In this document: piece by piece, positions 32,589 to 46,322 of the stretch
How positions within the stretch are numbered: position 1 is the first letter of the stretch
How the letters are laid out: each line of letters opens with the position of its first letter
Assembly: GCA_028723455.1 (NCBI GenBank)
Contig: JAQYEW010000012.1
Span: 62,001-126,000, forward strand
DNA length: 64,000 nt
Reading direction: 5' to 3'
Source of the DNA: Prevotellaceae bacterium
GTDB lineage: Bacteria; Bacteroidota; Bacteroidia; Bacteroidales; Bacteroidaceae
The notes under the pieces: model-generated
Told to the model about the DNA's origin: nothing
Seen by the model: only the letters and a program-made list of their open reading frames with translations
The model's database searches: none
Position numbers and translations under genes: made by a program

Positions 32589-35095
32589 ACGTGTTTATCT
32601 GTTGTTGCATTTGAAAAAAGGAGTGAGCACAGCCAGGCCACAGCCACGCTTACCACAATGCCGACGGCACCGAAGAGGAAAAGCGAAGTTTGGGTGTAGA
32701 ACTGAAGGAGGAAAACCACCAATGTGCCACAAACAAAACCGAAAAGAGCCTGCCAGCCACGGATGCGTGGCAGGAAGAGACCCATGATAAAGAGTCCGCC
32801 CAAGGCACTGGTCAAGAGTCCCAGGATGGTGTTGAAATAATCCAAGAGAGAGAGGATATTCCATTCGACCATCATCAGGGCGATAAAGACACCGATGAGT
32901 CCGCTCACAATGCTCGACAAACGGGCGACGCGTAACATAGCCTTGTCGCCGGTGTGCGGACGGAAACGTTTCCAAAAATCAATACTGAACGCCGTACTTA
33001 CGCTGTTGATATTGCTTGAGATGGTACTCATCGTGGCGGCGAAGACAGCGGCAATCAGGAGACCTGCCACACCCTGCGGCATCTGACTCATCATGAAGTA
33101 GGGGAAGATGGCATCACCCTTGTCCATCCGGATGTCGAGGCTCTCGGGGTGAGTCTGATAGAAGGTGTACAAGCCCGTACCGATCAGATAGAAGACAACG
33201 CTGATGAAGACGCACATCAAGCCGTTCACCCAAACGCTCTTCTTGGCACCCTCCACATCGGGCGTGGTCAGGTAGCGCTGAATCACCGTCTGGTCGCTGG
33301 TATAACTGATAAGGTTATTCGCCAAGCCACCGACGATTGCCACCCAGAAAGTAACACTCCGATAATCCAGGCTCCACACAAAGAGGCGCAGTTTGTCGTC
33401 GCTAACGGCAATGTCCCAGGCTGCGCCTACCCCACCCTTCGTATTCAAGAGCAGATAGCCTGCGGCGAAGAACGCGCCACCGATAAGGATAATACCCTGA
33501 ACCACATCGCCCCAGATAACGGCTTCCACACCACCCATGGTGCAATAAAGGATTGTGATAAGGCCCATGAGCAGGATACAGGTGTTGATGTCAATGCCTG
33601 TAACCGCCGTAAGTGCCAGCGAGGGAAGGTAGAGCACCAGCGCCATGCGTGCAACCATGAAGATAATGAACAAGCCGGAAGCCAATAAGCGCGTAGCCAG
33701 ATTGAAACGCTGTTCCAGATACTCGTAAGCCGAGGTGATGTTCAGCTTGCGGAAATAAGGGATATAGTACTTTACGACGGGATAGCTGACAAAGAGAATG
33801 GTTACAAGGATGGGGTAATAGGTCCAGTCCGTTGCAAAAGCCTTGGCGGGAATCGCCATATAGGTGATGGCACTGAGCATGGTGGCATAGATGCTGATGC
33901 CCGCTGCCCACCAGGGCACACGCCCTCCGCCACGGAAGAAATCATCGCTGCCTCCTTCGCGCCGCATGAAATAGGCACCCAGTCCAAGCATGGCCAGCAG
34001 ATAGAGAGCCAAGACAGTCCAGTTGAGCCACCCGAAGCTTCGCGTCTCCGTGAATCTGAGGCTTACGACTTCACTACTGCGCACGCCAGGACACACTTCT
34101 CCATCCACCAGCAGCAGCGTACCATCTTCCTTCTGCGCCAGCGATGCGCCGGCACGAGCAAAGAAACTCTTGCCAGGGATGTTGTACCAGGCATGGGTGA
34201 TGGTATGATAGACAAGGATGTCCTGATTGAAACGGTACCACGAAGGTTCATGGCGCAGATAAAGACTGTCCTGTTCGCCACGCAGGGCGCTTTCAAAGAT
34301 CATCCTGTCCACACCGCCCAGCAGCAGGACATGGCTGTATCCGGAACGGACGGCAGTCATACCGGCCGTTGCCTTGCAACCGTCGTATTGACTCCACGCA
34401 AGGGTCTTGAGATTGAGTTTCAGAACGCGCTGACTGATTGTGGCACTATCGGGGTCGAAGCCACCAAAGACATAGAGCGCCATATCAGCACCATCGCTTT
34501 GGACCACCGCAGCACATTGCAGGCGACCCTGACCGGGCAGTTCCGCAATGCGCTCCCACGTTTTACCGCCCTTCAGATGCAAACGATATACGCCGCGCTG
34601 CGCCTTGCCATTGGACTGGCCTCCCACCAAATATACCTGCCCATCCCACAGGGCGGCAGCGGCTTGGTCAATACCCACGGGCAACGAGGGCATCTCTGTC
34701 AACGCCTCGTTCGTAAGTTTATAGGTGGCTGTTAGGCTTCGGTCGCCGTCTGTTCCCCCGACGCACAAGAGCCCGTCAGCCAAAGTAACATAAGCACCAT
34801 AGGCGGTGGGCACCGGCAGTTTCACTTTCGGGCTTTCAAACCAGCCCAGACGGTCCAGCTGCCACACCTTGTCGTAAAATTTCTTCTTGCCGCCGTCCGC
34901 AGCGGGCGTATCAGGAAAATTGCTACCACCAGCTACCAGCAGATGACCGTTCACCCACCCTGCGAAGGATGCACTAACGCCCTGCGTACCGCTCACGTAA
35001 TGAGGACGCAGAATCTCCATATCGATTTGTTTCTCGGCTCGCACCACGAAGGGCAGAAGGACGAGAAGCAAAACGGTAAACAGTGCCTTCTTCAT
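32585..35095 (-). CDS. Kelch mutarotase fused to sodium:solute symporter (sialic acid uptake)
   Basis: An 836-residue fusion. After a signal peptide (MKKALFTVLLLVLLP...RAEK) comes a six-blade kelch-like domain to about residue 340, with NanM-like cues (WVNGHLLVAGGSNFPD, GKKKFYDKVW). An SSS-family transporter with about 13 helices then runs from about residue 350 (GGSDDFFRGGGRVPWW, SAITYMAIPAKAF, SYTSDQTVIQRYLTT). The kelch part would sit in the periplasm and speed anomer exchange of N-acetylneuraminate before Na+-driven uptake. It starts 1 bp after the nanA stop and overlaps the epimerase gene by 4 bp. Such fusions occur in gut Bacteroidetes nan operons. Confidence 0.88.
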   Translation of the reverse strand: MKKALFTVLLLVLLPFVVRAEKQIDMEILRPHYVSGTQGVSASFAGWVNGHLLVAGGSNFPDTPAADGGKKKFYDKVWQLDRLGWFESPKVKLPVPTAYGAYVTLADGLLCVGGTDGDRSLTATYKLTNEALTEMPSLPVGIDQAAAALWDGQVYLVGGQSNGKAQRGVYRLHLKGGKTWERIAELPGQGRLQCAAVVQSDGADMALYVFGGFDPDSATISQRVLKLNLKTLAWSQYDGCKATAGMTAVRSGYSHVLLLGGVDRMIFESALRGEQDSLYLRHEPSWYRFNQDILVYHTITHAWYNIPGKSFFARAGASLAQKEDGTLLLVDGEVCPGVRSSEVVSLRFTETRSFGWLNWTVLALYLLAMLGLGAYFMRREGGSDDFFRGGGRVPWWAAGISIYATMLSAITYMAIPAKAFATDWTYYPILVTILFVSYPVVKYYIPYFRKLNITSAYEYLEQRFNLATRLLASGLFIIFMVARMALVLYLPSLALTAVTGIDINTCILLMGLITILYCTMGGVEAVIWGDVVQGIILIGGAFFAAGYLLLNTKGGVGAAWDIAVSDDKLRLFVWSLDYRSVTFWVAIVGGLANNLISYTSDQTVIQRYLTTPDVEGAKKSVWVNGLMCVFISVVFYLIGTGLYTFYQTHPESLDIRMDKGDAIFPYFMMSQMPQGVAGLLIAAVFAATMSTISSNINSVSTAFSIDFWKRFRPHTGDKAMLRVARLSSIVSGLIGVFIALMMVEWNILSLLDYFNTILGLLTSALGGLFIMGLFLPRIRGWQALFGFVCGTLVVFLLQFYTQTSLFLFGAVGIVVSVAVAWLCSLLFSNATTDKHV

Positions 35096-36019
35096 TTACA
35101 TTACATTGCAATGGTTCCAGAAATCCAGTTCGTCCAGTTCCTGCTTCAGGCGGCCTTCCTCCTCGGGTGTGATGTTTTGGAAAGGCGTTCTGTTGGGACC
35201 CAGATCCAAACCCATAAGTTTCATGATACGCTTGCCGCCCACAATATTGCCACGGAAATGACAGATGACATTGATAACGGCTTGCGCGTAGTTCTGCAAA
35301 GCACGCGCCCTATCCAAGTCTCCCGCCTTCCAGGCATCGATGATACCCACGAGGCAACGGCCGTTATAGTTCGTGGTGCCGCCGATACCGCCACGTGCCC
35401 CGCCCATTGCAAGCTGGGGCAGGATGGTCTCGTCCTGTCCATGCAACATATCGAACTTACCGTTGCCATAAAGGCGGCATTGGTTGTACTCGTAGATACT
35501 CTCGTATGTATATTTGATACCCGCAAAGTTGGGGATACGGCCATCCACAGTTTTCAGGAAATCAACCATGGGCAAGAAAGCCCCATTGAAAGCCGGAATG
35601 TGATAGAAATAGAAAGGCAGACCGGGCGCGCCGGCGGCAATCTCCTCGCAATACTTAACGAGTTCCTCTATTCTACCGATCTTGGGGAAAGGAGGAGCCA
35701 TTGCGCCAATACCCCAAGCACCCATCTTCTGAGCGTGCTCGGCCAGACGACGGCTTTCGCGTACGCAGCTGCTGCCTACATGGACAATCACCTTGAAATC
35801 TTTGGGGGCTGCCTGCAACCAAGCCTCGGCAAGCTGCATACGCTCTTCGGTCGTGAGCATATAACCCTCACCGCTGCTACCGTTGATGAACACACCCTTC
35901 AGGCCGTTCTTTGCCAGCATCTGAGCATAAACGGGAATGGGTTCCAGATTGACATCTCCATTGTCATAAAAGGGAGTAAAGGGAGCGTCGATGAGTCCCT
36001 CAATTTTTTCGAACTGCAT
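35096..36019 (-). CDS. nanA: N-acetylneuraminate lyase
   Basis: A 307-residue TIM-barrel aldolase that splits N-acetylneuraminate into ManNAc and pyruvate. The DHDPS-family motif GSSGE is at 47-51, the catalytic tyrosine at Y139 (FYFYHIP) and the Schiff-base lysine at K169 (FAGIKYT). GSSGE and the HIP segment favour a sialic-acid rather than a lysine-pathway enzyme, and the downstream symporter and epimerase agree. Its start lies 20 bp inside the end of the membrane-protein gene, so all belong to one transcript. Confidence 0.92.
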   Translation of the reverse strand: MQFEKIEGLIDAPFTPFYDNGDVNLEPIPVYAQMLAKNGLKGVFINGSSGEGYMLTTEERMQLAEAWLQAAPKDFKVIVHVGSSCVRESRRLAEHAQKMGAWGIGAMAPPFPKIGRIEELVKYCEEIAAGAPGLPFYFYHIPAFNGAFLPMVDFLKTVDGRIPNFAGIKYTYESIYEYNQCRLYGNGKFDMLHGQDETILPQLAMGGARGGIGGTTNYNGRCLVGIIDAWKAGDLDRARALQNYAQAVINVICHFRGNIVGGKRIMKLMGLDLGPNRTPFQNITPEEEGRLKQELDELDFWNHCNVM

Positions 36020-36896
36020 AATGCTTATAAGTATTTATTAGGTTAATTCTAAGTATGAACTGAGCAATGGCCAGCATCCACAACATGCTGAAGAAAGAGA
36101 TGCCCCAAACCGCATTGTCCACGCCCAAGGGAGCCAAAGGGAGGGTGAGCAGAGACATCAGAAGGCACAGGCTAAGCACCCTGTTGCGCCGGGCAAAGTA
36201 GCGGATGGTACGCCGCCCTTTGTTGCTGATCGCAAGATACATGGTAAAAACAACGGCAAAGACAAAGCTTTTGGCCTCCCACAGAATAATCAACATGGTG
36301 TGCGTATCTAAAGGATTGCCGGCCAAACCCGACGTATCGGGGTCATGGCGCAGCACATTCCACAAGCTTAAGCCCGTGCCGATGACGAAGCCCACCACCA
36401 TAGGCCAACAGGCACGATGGAAGAACTGCTTACGTTTATAACTTAAATAGACAAAGGTAAGACAGAGGGGAATGGTGATGCTGTTATGCGTATAGCTGCA
36501 AAAGATACCCATCAGCAGCATCAACAGATACCAAGCCTGAAAATTCTTGCGGCTGACACGGTTGTACTGACTGATGAAAAAGGGCACCATACATTGCGAA
36601 GCAAGTTCCATGATGCTGTTCTCGTCGCTCTGGAAAAAGCTTTCAGAACCCGGACAGAAGAAAGCCAGAAAAAGCGCAACGCATACAGCGTTGAACATGG
36701 ATATCTTTATCTTCAACAAGTTGATAACCAATACGACAAGCAAGGAGAATAGCGCACTGACAAAAAAATCCATCACCACATGTGCCACACCGTAGCCTCG
36801 CATGGAGGATGACAAGAAAAGGACAGCCCAGACACACAAGAGGGTAACCACATACGTGATTACCATCTTGATAAGGGTATCTTTATCTCTTAACAT
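36000..36896 (-). CDS. Unrecognised polytopic membrane protein at head of nan operon
   Basis: A 298-residue very hydrophobic protein with about 8 predicted membrane helices (for example residues 10-30, 43-62, 66-83, 113-135). Arg/Lys-rich loops such as KGRRTIRYFARRNR separate the helices. I do not recognise its family; it has no transporter or glycosyltransferase motif I can name, though the look recalls DUF6056-type proteins. The 20 bp overlap with nanA ties it to the sialic-acid operon, so a role in glycan handling or surface sialylation is possible but unproven. Confidence 0.65.
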   Translation of the reverse strand: MLRDKDTLIKMVITYVVTLLCVWAVLFLSSSMRGYGVAHVVMDFFVSALFSLLVVLVINLLKIKISMFNAVCVALFLAFFCPGSESFFQSDENSIMELASQCMVPFFISQYNRVSRKNFQAWYLLMLLMGIFCSYTHNSITIPLCLTFVYLSYKRKQFFHRACWPMVVGFVIGTGLSLWNVLRHDPDTSGLAGNPLDTHTMLIILWEAKSFVFAVVFTMYLAISNKGRRTIRYFARRNRVLSLCLLMSLLTLPLAPLGVDNAVWGISFFSMLWMLAIAQFILRINLINTYKHYAVRKN

Positions 36897-36932
36897 CCGT
36901 CCGTTTAAGTATTTGTTTCAGGCTTTACGCTG

Positions 36933-36940
36933 CAAATTTA
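36933..36940 (-). promoter_or_regulatory. -7 box of the sialic-acid operon
   Basis: On the minus strand TAAATTTG fits TAnnTTTG, 37 bp before the membrane-protein ATG. No clear -33 element was found about 20 bp further upstream. Confidence 0.45.
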
Positions 36941-36983
36941 CAAAACTTTTCTCGGATGAGAGGTATGAGATAATGGAAAGAAT

Positions 36984-38873
36984 CTAAAACTCCAGCACAA
37001 GGGTTTCGCGTGGCTGTAACTTGATATCCTGGCTCAAAGCGAACTTGCGCCCCGTAAGCACGTCTGTTCCTTGTGGGGCGTCTTGGATAACCTCCGCATA
37101 TCGGGCCACCTCCCAAGTAGCCTCGGAGGTAGTGCCATTCATAACCGTCAGCACCGTATGATTGTCCAACTGGCGGGCAATAACGTAAACACCCTTCCAA
37201 GGAATGAACTGCACCTGACGGCCTTCTGTAACGACGCGGTTGCTCTTACGCCAATGCAACAAGCGTTGCATCCACTGCAACATCTCCTGCTGAGCAGCAG
37301 TCAGTCCCTTGCCCGTAAAGGCATTTACAGGGTCTTGCTCGCTGAAGCCGGGGAAATCCTTACGGACATCACCGTCCGTAACCTCCTTTGTACCCCCCAT
37401 CAACACCTCCGTCCCATAATACAGCTGCGGAATACGGTTCATGGTGAGCAAGAGGGCAAGGGCCTGCTTCAGCATCTTCACATCCCCTTTATTGCCCAGA
37501 AAACGGTCGGTATCGTGGTTCTCCACAAATGCCATCACACTGCTGGGGTTAGGATAAAGATAGTCGTAAACAAGACTGTTATAGACACGGTTCAATCCCT
37601 TCCACCAGGCATCCGTCTCTTCCTCGCGGGCTTGGGTAATACGGTCGTAGAAAGCAAAGTCCATGACCGTAGGCAGCTGGCTATCCAGCTTCGCATTGGG
37701 CGAGCCTTTTTGCCATGCGGCAGTGTAGGGAGCCTCTGTAACCCAAGTTTCACCAACAACATTAAACTGAGGATACTCTAACGACAGGCGATTCATCCAC
37801 TGCGCCATGCCCTCGGCAAAGGCATAGGGATAAGTGTCCATACGAATACCGTCAATACCCGTTGTTTCAATCCACCAGACGGAGTTCTGAATCAGGTATT
37901 GCATCACGTGAGGGTTATGCTGATTCAGGTCGGGCATGGTTTCAACGAACCATCCCTCTGTGGTTTCCTGAAGATCAATCTTTGAAGCATAAGGGTCAAG
38001 CACCGGTGTCAGCTTATAGCTGGTCTGCTTGAACTTATCGTTCACCTTGGGGTTGCCTTCCTTGTCCTTTGCAACACATTCCGGCAGGTTCAGCCAGTCC
38101 TTAGCGGGTAAGTCGCGCAACCAAGGATGCTCCAATCCACAATGGTTGAAGATCATATCCATCACGACCTTAAGTCCTTTCCCGTGGGCTTCGCGCACCA
38201 GCTGACGATACTCCTCATTGCTGCCGAAGCGGGGATCCACACGATAATAATCCGTAGTGGCATATCCATGATATGTACTCCATTCATCGCGGTCGGGCGA
38301 ATTATTCTCCAGCACGGGAGTAAACCACAAAGCCGTTACACCCAATCGTGTAAAGTAGTCCAAATGCTTGCGGATACCCTCCAAGTCGCCGCCATGACGC
38401 AAGGAAGGTGCTTCACGATTCACCTCATAAGGATTCATACCTTTGATGATGCCGCGCTCGGGTTTACCCTGGGCAAAGCGGTCGGGCATAAGCATGTACA
38501 TCACGTCTTTGTTCGTGAAGCCTTGGCGCGCGCCAAGGTCGTTATCGCGCTGCAAGATAGGATAACTCACCTCCTGACGCTTCTTGCCCTGACTAAAAGT
38601 CAAGGGAACAGCACCCGGCCGTACACCCTGCAAATCAAGATATACGAAGAGATAATTGGGGCTATCCAGCGAAACGACACTATCAATGCGGACGCCGGCA
38701 TAGTCCGTGGAGACCAAGGAATGGGCGATGCCTTTTCCATAGACCATCAGCTGCAACTTGGTGTCTTTCATATTGGCCCACCAGTTGGCCGGTTCAATTC
38801 TATCTATCTGTGGTTTGGCTGCCTGTACTCCCATACCTAAGGTCAAAAGGGCAGAGAAAAGAATATGTTTCAT
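36984..38873 (-). CDS. susA: GH13 neopullulanase-like alpha-amylase SusA
   Basis: A 629-residue periplasmic GH13 enzyme with a signal peptide (MKHILFSALLTLGMGVQA), an N-terminal beta domain (to about residue 120) and the catalytic barrel. The motifs DMIFNHCG, GIRMDTYPYA (nucleophile Asp), VVGETWV (acid Glu) and FVENHDTDR (transition-state Asp) are intact. SusA breaks imported maltooligosaccharides or pullulan fragments in the periplasm. It is last of four genes (malQ, susB, pulA, susA) and starts 4 bp inside the end of pulA. Confidence 0.9.
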   Translation of the reverse strand: MKHILFSALLTLGMGVQAAKPQIDRIEPANWWANMKDTKLQLMVYGKGIAHSLVSTDYAGVRIDSVVSLDSPNYLFVYLDLQGVRPGAVPLTFSQGKKRQEVSYPILQRDNDLGARQGFTNKDVMYMLMPDRFAQGKPERGIIKGMNPYEVNREAPSLRHGGDLEGIRKHLDYFTRLGVTALWFTPVLENNSPDRDEWSTYHGYATTDYYRVDPRFGSNEEYRQLVREAHGKGLKVVMDMIFNHCGLEHPWLRDLPAKDWLNLPECVAKDKEGNPKVNDKFKQTSYKLTPVLDPYASKIDLQETTEGWFVETMPDLNQHNPHVMQYLIQNSVWWIETTGIDGIRMDTYPYAFAEGMAQWMNRLSLEYPQFNVVGETWVTEAPYTAAWQKGSPNAKLDSQLPTVMDFAFYDRITQAREEETDAWWKGLNRVYNSLVYDYLYPNPSSVMAFVENHDTDRFLGNKGDVKMLKQALALLLTMNRIPQLYYGTEVLMGGTKEVTDGDVRKDFPGFSEQDPVNAFTGKGLTAAQQEMLQWMQRLLHWRKSNRVVTEGRQVQFIPWKGVYVIARQLDNHTVLTVMNGTTSEATWEVARYAEVIQDAPQGTDVLTGRKFALSQDIKLQPRETLVLEF

Positions 38874-40786
38874 TTTTTCAGAATTAGCGCACTTTGTGCT
38901 TTTACGATCGCCTTACCGTCCTGAATCGATCCAAGACCCTCTGGACGCACGACGCCATTATCCAGAACGATGGTCCATGCTCCTTGAGGAATATCCACAC
39001 AGGCATCCTCCCGATTGCCGTTGAGCACGACAATGATATCGTGCCACGAATCGCCCACAGCCTTACCATTCAGCTGCCAGGCAATCAGACAGGGTTGACT
39101 CACGGGCAGGAAGTACAAATTGTCCTTCACACGCTCTGCCGTTGCCATGCGGAAGGCAGGATGGGTCTTTCGCAGTGCTATGAGATTGGCATAATAACCA
39201 AACACGTGGGGATAACGGCGTAGGTTGTCCCAATCCAGGCGGTTGATGCTGTCGGGCGAATTGTAGCTGTTATGCACACCCTTTTTGTCCCGCAGCATCT
39301 CCTCTCCACTCAAAAGGAAAGGAACGCCTTGGGAAGTGAGCACCGCAGTCTGTGCCAACAGATCGAGCCGAATCAGTTCGTCTTCCTGAATGTCTTGTAT
39401 GGAAGCTCGCAGACGGTCCGTCAGGCACATATCATCATGGCAACTGACGTAGGAAATCATCTGCGTGGGATCGTTTACCCACGAGGCTTTGCTGTAGTTC
39501 ACCTGCGACATATCCACCTGAGGATGGTCTACGGCACCAACGACACCGAACTTGATGCTCTCCTCGTTTCCCGGCAGGCCGGCAAGGAAAGCACCCTTCG
39601 TGTCGTCGCTGAACGGACCACGCAAGCCGTCGCGCATCTCGTCGCTGAAGGCTGCGATTCCATTCAGCTGCTTTGTGTTTGCCTTCATGGCTAACTGCTT
39701 CTGGGGATAAGCGCAGGCGCCTGCGCTCCATCCCTCGCCGTAGATAAAGATATCCTCGGGCAGGGCGGCCTTGATCTGGTTCATGGTTTCTATATCATGA
39801 ATACCCATCAGGTCAACGCGGAAACCATCAATATGATATGTATCCACCCACCAACGCATGCTTTCAATCATGAATTGGCGCATCAAATCCTTCTCGCTGG
39901 CCGTCTCGTTGCCGCAACCGCTTCCGTTTGAGGGACTACCATCTGCATTGTAGCGGTAGTAATAGCCGGGATAGGTCTTGTGGAAATTGCTGCCTTCAAT
40001 GTCGAAGGTATGATTATAGACCACATCCAGAATGACACGGATGCCCGCTTTGTGCAAGGCTGCCACCATCTGGCGAAACTCTTGGATGCGGCACTCGGGG
40101 TCATAAGGGTCTGTGCTATACGAACCTTCGGGCACGTTATAGTTCACAGGGTCGTAGCCCCAATTATATTGGGGTTCGTCAAGCCGGGTTTCATCAACAG
40201 AAGCATAGTCGAACGAAGGCAGGATATGCACGGCGTTCACGCCCAATGCCTTCAGGTGAGCAATGGACTTGGGTTCGGCAAGCGCCAAATACTTGCCTCG
40301 GACGCGCTCGGGCAAGGCACTTGAAGGGTCGATGGAGAAATCACGGTGATGCAATTCGTAAATAATGAGGTCTGCGGGCGATTCCAGTTGGGGCAGCCGT
40401 GCTTCTTCCTCGACAAAAGGCGGCAGTTCAATAATGGCGCCCCGCTGTCCGTTTACGCCAACAGCCTTGGCAAAGACACCCGGCGTATCCTGACGTACAT
40501 CGCCACGTTTGCCTCCGATATTGAAAGCATAGTAGCGGCCTTTTAAATCCTTCCTGACAGTTACCTGCCAACGGTCCTTCCCCACGGCCTTCATTTCCAA
40601 CGTATGTGCCGGTTTCTTGTCGCCGGCCGCATTGAACAGTTTCACAACGGGGCGGGCCGACGAGGGCGCATTCAGGGTGAACGTAGTCTGCTGTGGCGAA
40701 TACTCAAGCTCGTTGAATGTCTGCTGTGCCATCAAAGAAGATGCCACGGAGAAAAGCATCGCCGTAAATATAAGATGTTGCTTCAT
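38870..40786 (-). CDS. pulA: Type I pullulanase (GH13)
   Basis: A 638-residue secreted debranching enzyme that cleaves alpha-1,6 links. A signal peptide ending LMAQQ is followed by a CBM48-like beta domain (about 25-120). The barrel then shows the pullulanase hallmark YNWGYDP, DVVYNHTF, GFRVDLMGIHD, IYGEGWS and the VSCHDDMCL variant. It overlaps susA by 4 bp and starts 3 bp after susB, so it is cotranscribed. It would remove branches from starch and glycogen fragments so that SusA and SusB can act. Confidence 0.9.
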   Translation of the reverse strand: MKQHLIFTAMLFSVASSLMAQQTFNELEYSPQQTTFTLNAPSSARPVVKLFNAAGDKKPAHTLEMKAVGKDRWQVTVRKDLKGRYYAFNIGGKRGDVRQDTPGVFAKAVGVNGQRGAIIELPPFVEEEARLPQLESPADLIIYELHHRDFSIDPSSALPERVRGKYLALAEPKSIAHLKALGVNAVHILPSFDYASVDETRLDEPQYNWGYDPVNYNVPEGSYSTDPYDPECRIQEFRQMVAALHKAGIRVILDVVYNHTFDIEGSNFHKTYPGYYYRYNADGSPSNGSGCGNETASEKDLMRQFMIESMRWWVDTYHIDGFRVDLMGIHDIETMNQIKAALPEDIFIYGEGWSAGACAYPQKQLAMKANTKQLNGIAAFSDEMRDGLRGPFSDDTKGAFLAGLPGNEESIKFGVVGAVDHPQVDMSQVNYSKASWVNDPTQMISYVSCHDDMCLTDRLRASIQDIQEDELIRLDLLAQTAVLTSQGVPFLLSGEEMLRDKKGVHNSYNSPDSINRLDWDNLRRYPHVFGYYANLIALRKTHPAFRMATAERVKDNLYFLPVSQPCLIAWQLNGKAVGDSWHDIIVVLNGNREDACVDIPQGAWTIVLDNGVVRPEGLGSIQDGKAIVKAQSALILKK

Positions 40787-40789
40787 AGG

Positions 40790-45626
<4,837 letters not shown>

Positions 45627-45675
45627 GATAGAGAATTTTGTGCTTTTTTGGATTCAATTTAAGGGTTCTACATTT

Positions 45676-45706
45676 CAAAGTTAGCGACTTTTCCCTCATC
45701 TTCAAC
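45676..45706 (-). promoter_or_regulatory. malQ operon promoter
   Basis: The minus-strand -7 box TAACTTTG is at 45683-45676, with GTTG at 45706-45703 as a -33 element and a 19 bp spacer. The predicted leader is about 45 nt. Confidence 0.6.
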
Positions 45707-45738
45707 GTTCTCCTCCTTATTTATGGCAAATAGAGAAC

Positions 45739-45750
45739 GCAAACGATTGC
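45739..45750 (-). promoter_or_regulatory. LacI-type operator at malQ promoter
   Basis: GCAAACGATTGC, a CG-centred near-palindrome of LacI type (compare the PurR and CcpA sites). It lies 55 bp upstream of the -7 box, the same gap as at susC, a location that favours activation. Confidence 0.65.
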
Positions 45751-46260
45751 AGACACCCGGCTCCAATCACCCGATTGGGAAGCGGACACAGAACACACCT
45801 GAGAATCGTTTTGTCAGGACAATCGCCTCTTTGCTTACATTCTGATTTCTTCCAGCCCACTCTGGCAGCGTTCTTTTGGCTGAAGCAACATGCCAGCCCT
45901 ATTTTTCAAAATTTCCATCTTCCTGGAAATCAAAATGTTGGAAAGAACATAATTTACGATTGGCCAAATAAACGCCGAAAAAGGCTTGGACAAGGAGCAG
46001 AAAAGAGGCAGATGACAGGAACAAAACATGTATTTGAAACCGGCAAAACAAATATTTGCTTTGAAAAAACTATTGATATGTTTTTCCCGAAGTACGCAAA
46101 CGGACGAATAAAGACAAATATCCGAGGGTTCGTACTCTAAAATGTGGAAAAACCGGGCCGCTTCCAGAAATGACGATTTGGAAGCGTTTCATCCATTTTG
46201 CTTACACATTGAAAAAAGTCTGTTGCAAGTTTCCGAAGAGCAGAGGCATAAGGTAGGAGC

Positions 46261-46300
46261 AAAAAATGGGGCGGGACACCCAGTTAAGATGCCTCGCCCC
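46261..46300 (-). terminator. Terminator of the susCDEF operon
   Basis: On the minus strand GGGGCG (46300-46295) and CGCCCC (46273-46268) form the base of a hairpin with further imperfect pairing. It is followed by a T-run (A46266-A46261 on plus). It lies just after susF. Confidence 0.7.
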
Positions 46301-46322
46301 TCACACTTTATGAAACAAACAA

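Larger units (their letters stand above)
45627..46322. other. Intergenic region between susF end and malQ start
   Basis: These 696 bp contain the malQ promoter and operator at the left and the susF-operon terminator at the right. A small perfect hairpin (ATTTCCA/TGGAAAT, 45911-45930) and a GCAAACGGAC half-site near 46096 lie between. An open stretch of about 120 codons at 45775-46140 has no signal, family match or codon pattern of a gene. I see no small RNA with confidence. Confidence 0.6.

Noticed and set aside
45775-46140. Small protein gene of about 121 residues between susF and malQ
   Set aside because: No hydrophobic signal, no family match, irregular codon use, and it would be read through the malQ operator region.
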